A stretch of DNA of 64,000 nucleotides from Pseudeuparius sepicola. Taxonomy: Eukaryota; Arthropoda; Insecta; Coleoptera; Anthribidae. Location: NCBI GenBank assembly GCA_963920635.1, contig OY987298.1, positions 68,841,949 to 68,905,948 on the forward strand, read 5' to 3'. The notes below the pieces were generated by a model. The model saw nothing but the letters and a program-made list of their open reading frames with translations. It made no database searches and was not told where the DNA came from. Below, piece after piece: positions 50,957 through 58,002 of the stretch. The translations under genes and the position numbers were made by a program. The stretch's first letter is position 1. Each line of letters opens with the position of its first letter.

Positions 50957-51283
50957 CTAATTATCTGTATTTCTTAAACTGCCCCATGAATTTAGACAGA
51001 GAAGGCATGATTCAGAATTTAGCCTATTTCGGTGTTTTCTTATAACCAATGATGCCTTCGAAAAAAGTCTTTCGGCAGGAACTGACGTTGCCATAGTACT
51101 TAGAATATCCCTGGCCATTGTAGATAAAATAGGGTGGCTCGCTCGGCGCCGGCGAGCGCGCAGAAGGCGTAAAATAAAGGGAATCCCCGAAAAAGAGTTG
51201 GGGAATCCCCTAAAAAGCAAGAACAAGAAGTAAGCAAGAGTCTTGCTAGCAAGACAAGAAATAACTGTGCAAGAAATTTGCAA
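50957..51283 (-). pseudogene. hAT transposase C-terminal dimerisation domain fragment
   Basis: The segment ASHPILSTMARDILSTMATS, VPAERLFSKASLVIRKHRNR, LNSESCLLCLNSW is the classic hAT C-terminal dimerisation motif (hP.LS.mA.diLs.paTSvpsER.FS.a..i...R..L....). Everything upstream (BED finger, RNase H-like core) is gone. It is read on the minus strand inside the element at 50471-51374. Confidence 0.85.
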
Positions 51284-51986
51284 GACAAGAAGTAGTTTTA
51301 CATCTTGCCTTGCTTAGCAACACAAGACAAGAAGTTGCCGAGCAAGACAAGAAATCTTGTTTTTTACATCACTAAAGTCCAAGGGGGACGAAAAACATTA
51401 AGAGGAGCTTCGAAGCACTTTAATATACCTACCAATATCCCTAACGATTATGTTATTATTAATTATAATGGAAGATGCAATAGTGAGAATGAAGCATTTA
51501 GTAAAGTGTAGGAAAAGCGCAATTGTTGGCGTTGGCCCCAACTAGAAGACATTGTTGACTATGGTTTTGATGATATCTTGAAGATTATTAAAGTGCCTAC
51601 CTTAAAAAATAAGAGAAATATTTTTTTATAGCGGAAATGAATCTTTTTCTCGAATAAATAAATATTTAAGTCTAAAAATTTTGGATGTTCTGTTTTTTCA
51701 ATACCTACCTTCTATTTTACAAGTCGTGTAGCTTTGCAACGAGAAGTGATAATTTCACAAAATTTGGAACCAAAAAAAATTAAATGTCTAAAAAGGGGTC
51801 CAGTTACCCTGAATTTCCCACAATGTTAACCAAATCAAAAATAACCAGGGATGGTCCAGTTACCCCAAAATCCGGGGTAACTGGGTCCACCTGCAAAAAA
51901 AACAAACACAAAAAGTAGGAGTAGTTAAGCAAAGCGGGCATCAGGACAGTGACGTCACGGCCTCGGCCGCTACGTGGCAGATGTTT

Positions 51987-52088
51987 ATTTCCGACAGGTG
52001 AGGACTTGCATTTTGACCTGGCGTGACCCCCGGGAGGTTATTAACCTTTTCCGACAGGTGCAGACTTGCATTTTGACCTGACGTAACC
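51987..52088. repeat. Direct repeat near Polinton tip
   Basis: 'tccgacaggtg' followed by 'gacttgcattttgacctg' and 'cgt.accccc' occurs twice, about 62 bp apart (near 51990 and 52050), upstream of the first promoter. It could be a binding site for a terminal protein or integrase; unproven. Confidence 0.75.
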
Positions 52089-52167
52089 CCGGACGGGACT
52101 TGACCTCGATAGGTTATTAAGAATTGTTATGACATGTTCAGCTCCCCCTCTCTACCACTAGGTTAGG

Positions 52168-52203
52168 ATATAAGGTGGTCCGTTCTAGCTGGAGAACTCA
52201 GTT
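52168..52203 (+). promoter_or_regulatory. TATA box and initiator of the Polinton tip gene
   Basis: ATATAAGG at 52168 and TCAGTTT at 52198, with A+1 at 52200: a 31-bp spacing, ideal for an arthropod RNA polymerase II core promoter. It rules out the upstream ATG at 52175. Confidence 0.75.
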
Positions 52204-52222
52204 TAGTTTGAAAGCAGACAAC

Positions 52223-52534
52223 ATGGATCTACAAGCAATCAACAAGTTGACGTGCCTCAATCGGAAATCCAGCATCAAGTTGGCGGAATTACCGCAAGAT
52301 TTGCCATTGAAAATATATTCAGGCAAGCTGGTGAAGACAAAATTCGGGGAATGCGTCTTACTGGAATTGGAGGAGAATGTTGTATTCCTACCGCAGAGAG
52401 TCACGGTAGCATTCAAGCCACACTTGGAGGATTTCTCATCTGAAAGATATTCCCTCGTGTTTAAGGGACAACTCAACACAGGAAAGCATTATCCAGCGAA
52501 TCAGTTTGAGATTGTAGAAAATAAAAATATTTAA
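52223..52534 (+). CDS. Polinton tip small protein, TKFGE/LPQR family
   Basis: 103 residues from ATG 52223, 23 bp after the predicted transcription start. Core VKTKFGECVLLELEENVVFL followed by PQRVTVAFKP, and a C-terminal YSLVFKGQLNTGKHYPANQF. It is a distant relative of the proteins at 18685/35167 and 61945 (shared TKFGE...hLPpRhT pattern and a G-rich tail with a final N..F). It has the same position (first gene in from the element tip, pointing inward) as in the 17-kb element. An OB-like, single-strand-binding role is a guess from the strand pattern and genomic company of a DNA polymerase. Function unknown. Confidence 0.7.
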   Translation: MDLQAINKLTCLNRKSSIKLAELPQDLPLKIYSGKLVKTKFGECVLLELEENVVFLPQRVTVAFKPHLEDFSSERYSLVFKGQLNTGKHYPANQFEIVENKNI

Positions 52535-52567
52535 ATGGAAATATTTTTTTATTTATTAAACCTAAAT

Positions 52568-53056
52568 CTGTTACTAGCGTTGATGAAACGTTAACGAAGG
52601 CGTCAACGAAACGTCAACGAAACGTCGACGAAACGTGGACGAAACGTCGACGAACGTCGATGAAACGTCGACGAAACGTCGACGCTTGGACGAAACGTCA
52701 ACGAAACGTCGACGAACGTCGACGAAACGTCAACGAAACGTCGACGAAACGTCGACGAACGTCGACGAAACGTTGACGGACGTCGACGAAACGTCGAGGA
52801 AACGTTAACGAAACGTCAACGAAACGTCGACGAACGTCGACGAAACGTCAACGAAACGTCGACGAAACGTTAACGAAACGTCAACGAAACGTCGACGAAC
52901 GTCGACGAAACGTCAACGAAACGTCGACGAAACGTTGACGGACGTCGACGAAACGTCGACGAAGCGTCGACGAAACGTTAACGAAACGTTAACGAACGTC
53001 GACGGAACGTCGACGGAACGTCAACGAAACGTTGACGAAAAGTCAACGAAACTTCA
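52568..53056. repeat. 11-bp minisatellite (GAAACGTCRAC)n
   Basis: Over 40 units of gaaacgtcgac, gaaacgtcaac and 10-bp gaacgtcgac variants, with occasional gaaacgttaac. Each unit junction forms CGTCGACG or AACGTT palindromes, so the array is symmetrical on both strands and very CpG-rich against an AT-rich background. The unit length is not a multiple of three and no frame is conserved. It sits between the tip gene and the first minus-strand gene. Confidence 0.95.
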
Positions 53057-53103
53057 GAAAAGTGAATGTTGAAAATAAAACAATATATTTACGTTAATAA
53101 TGT

Positions 53104-53811
53104 TTATTTATCTGTGAGAGCTGATAAGAACAAAATTGTCTTCTTATAATCCTTCACTTTGGTAGATGGCCAGTGACCGGAGTCTGGTCCACAATCCCAT
53201 CCTAAAAGAGCTTTTGGGTTTACCTTATATTTTCTTACGTTTTCTTCCAACCAATTCAAGATTCTTAAATGATTTTTGTTTTTAGATGGTTGAAACTTAT
53301 ATGATAATTTCATAGCAGTTAAAGCTTCAACAAATATTTTTAAATTTTTATGTTTCGCTAAGTAGGCAGCTTGACATATAAAAGCATCACAGCAATTTTC
53401 CAATCCCTTGTAGTTTTTTATTATGTTTTTCACTGGATAAGAGTCCTCCAAATAGTATAGATTAAAATTTGATATTAAGCTAAAAACGTGTACTTTATAT
53501 GCAATGCTATCTTCCAGGCAATGATCCTTCATAAGCTTTTCGACTGTGGTAAAATTCATTTCTTCAATATTTTCTTGATCACAAATGTTGATTATGATCT
53601 TAATATAATTATCAATTTTTCGCTTCTTTTCCAACATTAGGCAACACTCCGCAACACTACATGCTCCTTCAGCAACTTCTGTGAAGCTTTCATTCGGTAT
53701 TATAAAATCTGGTTTACCAAGCAAATATATTAATTTTTCACCACTACAGGAACGGTTGTACACTTTTTGAGAAGCAACGTATGCATCTACTTCAATTTTA
53801 ATGAAATCCAT
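53104..53811 (-). CDS. Polinton gene of unknown function, 235 residues
   Basis: An intact frame from MDFIKIEVDAYVASQKVYNR to FLSALTDK. It is mostly helical by composition, with cysteines scattered through the middle (ACSVAECCLML, ENCCDAFICQAAYLAKHKN), and ends with a distinctive LGWDCGPDSGHWPSTKVKDY. No membrane segment and no catalytic motif that I recognise. It is divergently transcribed from the ATPase, with a TATA box (tatatata, 53846-53853, read on the minus strand) about 35-40 bp before the ATG, so the leader must be very short. It could be an element-specific structural or regulatory protein. Confidence 0.7.
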   Translation of the reverse strand: MDFIKIEVDAYVASQKVYNRSCSGEKLIYLLGKPDFIIPNESFTEVAEGACSVAECCLMLEKKRKIDNYIKIIINICDQENIEEMNFTTVEKLMKDHCLEDSIAYKVHVFSLISNFNLYYLEDSYPVKNIIKNYKGLENCCDAFICQAAYLAKHKNLKIFVEALTAMKLSYKFQPSKNKNHLRILNWLEENVRKYKVNPKALLGWDCGPDSGHWPSTKVKDYKKTILFLSALTDK

Positions 53812-54024
53812 TATTACTTTACTATTGTATTAAATTTGTCTACCGTATATATAGATCTATGCGGCTGCTCCCTCCAATCTTGCCCCCACTAGTTAGTATA
53901 ATATTTGCTTACGTAAGTATGAACTTCACAGTTTGATTATTAAAGAGCGGTAAGTTAAACCCCCACCATAAAAATATAGTATAAATAGGTACGTATGTAT
54001 ACAGTGACTTCAAACATCATTAAA
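53812..54024. promoter_or_regulatory. Divergent promoter region between the 235-residue gene and ATPase
   Basis: Back-to-back TATA boxes: TATATATA (53846-53853) for the minus-strand gene and TATAAATA (53980-53987) for the plus-strand ATPase, whose initiator-like TTCAAAC lies about 32 bp on (A at 54012). Confidence 0.65.
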
Positions 54025-54717
54025 ATGCGATTTCAACAACAGCAAAGGACTTTACCCATTGAAAATTTGGATATTGCAGATGCAGGACATCACCAAAAAT
54101 CTAAACATGGTGAACTACTTCCAAATTCTATTAGAGCAATTTTTTGCGGACCGAGTAACTGTGGTAAAACCAATGCCCTTCTCAGTCTTATATTCAGTGA
54201 AAATGGTCTTAAATTTGAGAATATATATGTATACAGTAAATCGCTATTCCAACCAAAATATCAACTATTACAAAATGTCTTAGAAAAGGTTGGTGATAAA
54301 ATTAAATATTTTCCATTCAAAGCTAACGATGATGTTATTGATCCATCGGAGGCTCTGGAAAATTCTGTTTTTATTTTTGACGATGTAGCTTGCGACAAGC
54401 AAGATAAAATACGAGAATTCTATTCAATGGGTCGTCACAAAAGTATTGATGTAACATATCTTTGTCAAACCTATTCAAAGATACCTAAACAGTTGATACG
54501 AGATAACTGCAACATGATTGTGCTTTTTAAGCAAGATGATATCAATTTAAGGCATGTATATGACGAGCATGTAACTCCAGATTTAACTTATGAACAATTT
54601 AAGGATTTGTGTCATCGATGTTGGAGTGATTCTTACGGAACATTAGTAATCGTTAAGGATTTTGGGTTGAATACCGGACGATATAGAAGTGGTTTCGATA
54701 AGTATATAAAGCTGTAA
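54025..54717 (+). CDS. A32-like packaging ATPase (Polinton ATP gene)
   Basis: A P-loop NTPase of the FtsK-HerA/A32 type, 230 residues. Walker A is GPSNCGKT (residues 42-49); Walker B is VFIFDD (115-120). These are followed by FYSMGRHKSIDVTYLCQTYS and KQLIRDNCNMIVLF, both typical of Polinton, virophage and NCLDV genome-packaging ATPases. In this family it is thought to pump element DNA into a capsid. An in-frame ATG at 53995 precedes the expected transcription start of the TATA box at 53980, so ATG 54025 is preferred. The frame is intact with no damage. The TATA box for the next gene is embedded in its last codons (54703-54710). Confidence 0.92.
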   Translation: MRFQQQQRTLPIENLDIADAGHHQKSKHGELLPNSIRAIFCGPSNCGKTNALLSLIFSENGLKFENIYVYSKSLFQPKYQLLQNVLEKVGDKIKYFPFKANDDVIDPSEALENSVFIFDDVACDKQDKIREFYSMGRHKSIDVTYLCQTYSKIPKQLIRDNCNMIVLFKQDDINLRHVYDEHVTPDLTYEQFKDLCHRCWSDSYGTLVIVKDFGLNTGRYRSGFDKYIKL

Positions 54718-54736
54718 GTTAGTGTCATAAGTTAAT
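54703..54736 (+). promoter_or_regulatory. TATA box of the DUF8207-like gene, inside the ATPase 3' end
   Basis: TATATAAAG at 54703 covers the last lysine/leucine codons of the ATPase. A start about 31 bp on falls near 54734, just ahead of ATG 54745. Confidence 0.55.
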
Positions 54737-54744
54737 TTGGAAAG

Positions 54745-55803
54745 ATGCCGCTAACATCGCAAGATCAAATTGCAAATGCGCAACGCGCGAAGAAAATTAG
54801 AGAACTCACACGCTCGATTAGAAAAAAATATACTGCGTTAAAATTAGGGAGACTTGAAGAAGATGAGTCGCTCGAGAAAGTTTTTAAGCCAGTAACAAAA
54901 TCTTTAGAAAAAATGATAAAATCCAAGAATGAAAATGATATCAAACTAGAACCTAAAGAAGAAGAAGATGAGGATGATAATATTGATTTAGATAAACAAA
55001 CAAAATTAATACAAGATGGAATTGAAGATAGAATCAACAAAAAGCTTGATGCGCTGAAGTTGGGCATTAATAAATTACAGGGATCGTTTACACTACCCGA
55101 GAGTCATTGGGAAAATTCTAATGAACCCAATCCGGGAAACGTTTTTGAAGAAGATGATGATAATGATATGTCAAACTACCCTCAGGATGTTATAGACGAA
55201 TACCTAGAATCTTATCCGGAAATACTAAGACCATATATCCGTGAACATGGGGACAAGTCATCTAAAATTGATAAGGTATACGGACCTGTTTACGATGCTT
55301 CTAAATCAAAATGGATACTGGGAAGAAAATTTATTGACTTTGATAAGCCTACAGGAGACATACTCGTTGATGGGTTGTATCGGTTTCCGGGTACAGAAGG
55401 ACTTTACAATTTAATTTTTTATGATGATCCACAGTGCAACCTTGAAGACAGAAAAAATTATAAAAAGATTTTAACTTTAACTAGTGTCCACCTCAACTCA
55501 GCGGGTAAATTAAAAGGTTCAAATCGATTTAAATATAGTGATATTATCAAGCCTCTAGTTAGAGGTGAACAAGAAACTGAAATACCTAAACCTAAAACAC
55601 GTTCACAATCGACGTCATGTGGTACCGGCATGAACCTTACCTACAATAAAAAGCCTATAGAATTCGTTTATTGGGATGATGTAAATGAGTTGATAGATAG
55701 ATTAAGGCTCCTCGTAGCCTCTAAACAAGCTGGAAACACCTCTCACGATAATGAAATTGTTGCTATTATCAATGAGTTAACAGAAGCTAACATTATTCGC
55801 TAA
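54745..55803 (+). CDS. DUF8207-like protein of Polinton, 352 residues
   Basis: N-terminal ~110 residues are basic and acidic coiled coil (RAKKIRELTRSIRKKYTALK, then EEEDEDDNIDLDKQ). A conserved-looking C-terminal domain follows: YGPVYDASKSKWILGRKFID, DGLYRFPGTEGLYNLIFYDD, then the 'NYKKILTLTSVHLNSAGKLK' stretch. I associate this pattern with DUF8207 proteins that accompany Polinton-type ATPase/integrase genes in insects; that is recall, not a search. It ends with a helical tail (VNELIDRLRLLVASKQAGN). Coiled coil plus globular domain would fit a virion or scaffold component. It is 27 bp downstream of the ATPase and co-oriented. Confidence 0.75.
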   Translation: MPLTSQDQIANAQRAKKIRELTRSIRKKYTALKLGRLEEDESLEKVFKPVTKSLEKMIKSKNENDIKLEPKEEEDEDDNIDLDKQTKLIQDGIEDRINKKLDALKLGINKLQGSFTLPESHWENSNEPNPGNVFEEDDDNDMSNYPQDVIDEYLESYPEILRPYIREHGDKSSKIDKVYGPVYDASKSKWILGRKFIDFDKPTGDILVDGLYRFPGTEGLYNLIFYDDPQCNLEDRKNYKKILTLTSVHLNSAGKLKGSNRFKYSDIIKPLVRGEQETEIPKPKTRSQSTSCGTGMNLTYNKKPIEFVYWDDVNELIDRLRLLVASKQAGNTSHDNEIVAIINELTEANIIR

Positions 55804-55835
55804 TATAAATATAAGGGCGAGCCAAAATTATCATC
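55804..55835 (+). promoter_or_regulatory. TATA box of the fibre-like gene
   Basis: TATAAATATAAGG at 55804-55816, immediately after the previous stop, with ATCATCAT about 28-30 bp on and the ATG at 55845. The leader would be about 10 bp. Confidence 0.55.
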
Positions 55836-55844
55836 ATATCCACT

Positions 55845-56300
55845 ATGAGTGTCAATAAGTTTGGACAATATTCTAATTCTAAAATTTATTCATCACATTT
55901 ATCTTCATCGATCCATACAAGTAACACTATTTTCGAGTTTACTCCGAATGGTAATATAGATGTAAAGAATTTGAAGATTAGTAATCTTCAAACTCCAAAC
56001 GAAAATAGTGACGCAACAAACAAGCGATATGTTGATCAAACTGTTAATGAAATAAGAACCAAAATTTTCGATTATATTCACAGACAGTTACATAAAATAA
56101 CTACTGCTACGGTACATGAAAATACACTCATCAAAAATTTCAAGGAAGAATTGCATAGTGAAGTAAATAGACTACAATTGTGTATCGAAGAGAAAGATAA
56201 AAAGATAGTGGAACTATCGAATAAAATTGATAATCTAAAACCATTTTACAAATATAATAATGAAAACACAGCACAGCAAAGAAAAAATTCAGTTGGTTAA
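55845..56300 (+). CDS. Phage-fibre-like coiled-coil protein
   Basis: 151 residues. The N-terminus (MSVNKFGQYSNSKIYSSHLS) is followed by FEFTPNGNIDVKNLKISNLQ and TPNENSDATNKRYVDQTVNE. This is the 'l..P....DA..K.YVD' signature seen at the stalk/neck of phage tail fibres and of fibre-like proteins in some Polinton-type elements. Residues 95-145 form a clear heptad coiled coil (FKEELHSEVNRLQLCIEEKD, KKIVELSNKIDNL). It is likely a trimeric or stalk protein; attachment to a particle is inference. The last 41 bases overlap the integrase start in another frame. Confidence 0.7.
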   Translation: MSVNKFGQYSNSKIYSSHLSSSIHTSNTIFEFTPNGNIDVKNLKISNLQTPNENSDATNKRYVDQTVNEIRTKIFDYIHRQLHKITTATVHENTLIKNFKEELHSEVNRLQLCIEEKDKKIVELSNKIDNLKPFYKYNNENTAQQRKNSVG

Positions 56301-57201
56301 GGAACTACATACACCGGCTAGAAAAAATTATTCTCGCCGGCGAACTATTATCAAAGGATTAGACGATCTATGGCAAGCTGATCTTGCGCAAATGGATCAG
56401 TATGCGACAGTTAATAAAAATTTTAAATTCATATTGGTAGTAATTGATTGTTTTTCAAAATACGTTTGGTGCGAACCGCTGAAATCAAAGTCTGGGGAAG
56501 AGGTTACGAAAGCTTTTACAAATATTCTGAAAAGATCTCACAAACGACAACCTCGAAATCTACAAACTGACCTAGGAAAGGAATTTTACAATACGCATTT
56601 TAAGAAACTCATGAAACAATTTAATATAAATCATTATAGTTCATTTAGTATTAAAAAAGCTGCAATTGTGGAGAGGGTTATACGCACCCTGAAAGAGCAA
56701 ATGTTCAAATATTTTAGTTTGAATGGTAAATATAAATGGATTGATATGTTACTTTCAATAGTCGACGAATATAATAATAGGAGACATCGTACTATACATA
56801 TGAAGCCTAAGGATGTAAATAAGAGTACCGAAAGTCATTTACTTAAAAGTGTTTATAGTCACTCAAAGATTTTTAACAAACCAAAATTTAATGTGGGTGA
56901 TATGGTGAGAATTAGTAAAGCTAAACATATTTTTGAAAAGGGTTATATTCCTAACTGGACGACAGAAGTCTTTAAAATTATTAAAATACAAATAACTAAT
57001 CCGGTAACATATGTACTCGAAGATGTAAGAGGAAATCCTATAAAAGGAGGATTCTATACAGAGGAATTACAAAAAACGGCAGATCCAGATATTTACTTAG
57101 TAGAGAGGGTACTACGTAGGAGGGGGGGAAAAGTGTTGGTGCGCTGGCTTGGTCTAGATAAAACACACGACTCATGGATAAGTGCCACAAACGTTCTGTG
57201 A
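56260..57201 (+). CDS. Polinton DDE integrase with C-terminal chromodomain
   Basis: 313 residues. The RVE core has D41 (DLWQADLAQM), D104 (LQTDLGKEFYN) and E138 (AAIVERVIRTLKEQMF), i.e. DDE with 33 residues between D2 and E. Residues ~205-255 resemble the integrase C-terminal SH3-like domain (FNVGDMVRISKAKHIFEKGY, then PNWTTEVFKI). Residues ~270-313 are a chromodomain (YLVERVLRRRGGKVLVRWLG, then HDSWISATNVL), expected to steer integration to modified chromatin. A canonical HHCC zinc finger is not visible at the N-terminus. All catalytic residues are present, so it is probably competent. It is the likely source of 6-bp target duplications such as that of the 17-kb element. Confidence 0.95.
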   Translation: MKTQHSKEKIQLVKELHTPARKNYSRRRTIIKGLDDLWQADLAQMDQYATVNKNFKFILVVIDCFSKYVWCEPLKSKSGEEVTKAFTNILKRSHKRQPRNLQTDLGKEFYNTHFKKLMKQFNINHYSSFSIKKAAIVERVIRTLKEQMFKYFSLNGKYKWIDMLLSIVDEYNNRRHRTIHMKPKDVNKSTESHLLKSVYSHSKIFNKPKFNVGDMVRISKAKHIFEKGYIPNWTTEVFKIIKIQITNPVTYVLEDVRGNPIKGGFYTEELQKTADPDIYLVERVLRRRGGKVLVRWLGLDKTHDSWISATNVL

Positions 57202-57231
57202 GTTGTTGGTTGTGTAAATCAAAATTCGAAG

Positions 57232-57915
57232 ATGAGTGACTCTGGATACAGCACAAGAAGTGAAGAAAACAATGAAATTAATCGAATCCTAGAGCTTTAT
57301 GAAGAGGCTATTCGAAATGAAAAGCACATGCTCTTAAGTACACGATTTGTGATAAAACCAGAGAATTTGTTTACGGTTCATTGTGGGTTGAGTCCCGTAC
57401 GCTTCTTCCGACCAGCAGTCAAAATTGTACATGAACTAACACAAGGTATGATTTCTATGGACCGCTTTGAATGGAATGAGTTTATACTACAATTAAATAA
57501 ACTCGCAGAACAATATCTCTTTAATCCTGATATTGCACAGTCATCAATGAAGTTCGGCTCCAACCTGGAATTGAGAACAATGCTGGGTTTTAACAACCTC
57601 AAGATGGTTATACTCTGTAAGAATGATGACTGTCATTATTTCACCGAAAACGAAGTATTGGAGCTACTCACCATTGACGAGAGTATTAGTTTAAAGATCA
57701 ACTTATTGCTAAAATGTAACTATCTTGAACGTTATCATAATATTTTAGATCAAGTTAATGAGTTGCTAAGAAAATGTAATTATGTTATGGATCCTGTAGA
57801 TATTATAATGTCTGTATGTAACTTATCGTTTAGTATTGAAACATATTGTATATTCGAGCTTCTCTCTTTTGATAAAGAATTTGTTTTAACGGATTTGTAT
57901 AGAAGAAGGGTTTAA
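57232..57915 (+). CDS. Polinton gene of unknown function, 227 residues
   Basis: An intact frame from MSDSGYSTRSEENNEINRIL to TDLYRRRV, 30 bp after the integrase. It is alpha-helical in character with a compact middle (PVRFFRPAVKIVHELTQGMI, DRFEWNEFILQLNKLAEQYL) and Cys-containing segments (VILCKNDDCHYFTENEV). No motif I can assign. Its place between integrase and polymerase, read toward the polymerase, suggests a core element function. An AATAAA follows the stop at once. Confidence 0.7.
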   Translation: MSDSGYSTRSEENNEINRILELYEEAIRNEKHMLLSTRFVIKPENLFTVHCGLSPVRFFRPAVKIVHELTQGMISMDRFEWNEFILQLNKLAEQYLFNPDIAQSSMKFGSNLELRTMLGFNNLKMVILCKNDDCHYFTENEVLELLTIDESISLKINLLLKCNYLERYHNILDQVNELLRKCNYVMDPVDIIMSVCNLSFSIETYCIFELLSFDKEFVLTDLYRRRV

Positions 57916-58002
57916 GAAATAAAACAATATTAAAGATAATATGACTTTTATTTATTCTTACCTAAATAAATACATTACATATATCATAAGTACATGTGAA
58001 AT
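57916..58002. terminator. Convergent 3' ends with poly(A) signals
   Basis: AATAAA at 57918 serves the plus-strand gene. TTTATTT at 57948 and 'taaataaata' at 57963 supply minus-strand signals for the polymerase gene. Only ~87 bp separate the two stop codons. Confidence 0.6.

Larger units (their letters stand above)
50471..51374. mobile_element. Non-autonomous hAT element with CAAGAA subterminal repeats
   Basis: Tips tagtgatgtaaaa (50471) and ttttacatcacta (ending 51374) are inverted repeats. Both ends carry dense, both-strand repeats of 'cttgttcttg/caagaacaag', typical hAT subterminal transposase sites. The interior keeps the C-terminal piece of the transposase on the minus strand and a nested palindrome at 50745-50888. 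I could not see a clean 8-bp target duplication. Confidence 0.8.
50386..51500 (+). pseudogene. Pogo/CENP-B-like HTH fragment split by hAT insertion
   Basis: 50386-50470 can be read RVYQKKTARGADSG, and after the insertion 51376 onward gives GGRKTLRGASKHFNIP, close to the N-terminal Psq/HTH region of pogo- and jerky-type transposases (K.A..G..SLR.A...F.IP). The two parts flank the 904-bp hAT element. No catalytic domain is seen. This identification rests on short motifs. Confidence 0.45.
49955..51895. mobile_element. Decayed DNA transposon with gggtaa-c/g-tgg terminal motifs
   Basis: The left edge has 'gggtaagtgggtcc' and 'ggggtaagtgggcc'. The right edge has, on the opposite strand, 'ggggtaactggaccat' and 'gtggacccagttacccc'. 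Further copies lie at 50335 and 51795. Repeated inverted motifs at both ends look like subterminal transposase sites. Between them is a broken helix-turn-helix gene, and the element is interrupted by a hAT element. Borders are approximate. Confidence 0.55.

Noticed and set aside
52568..53056. CRISPR-like repeat array
   Set aside because: Units are 10-11 bp with no unique spacers, and the context is a eukaryotic element; it is a minisatellite.
53995..54024. Longer N-terminus of the packaging ATPase
   Set aside because: The ATG lies only 15 bp after the TATA box and before the likely transcription start; ATG 54025 is preferred.
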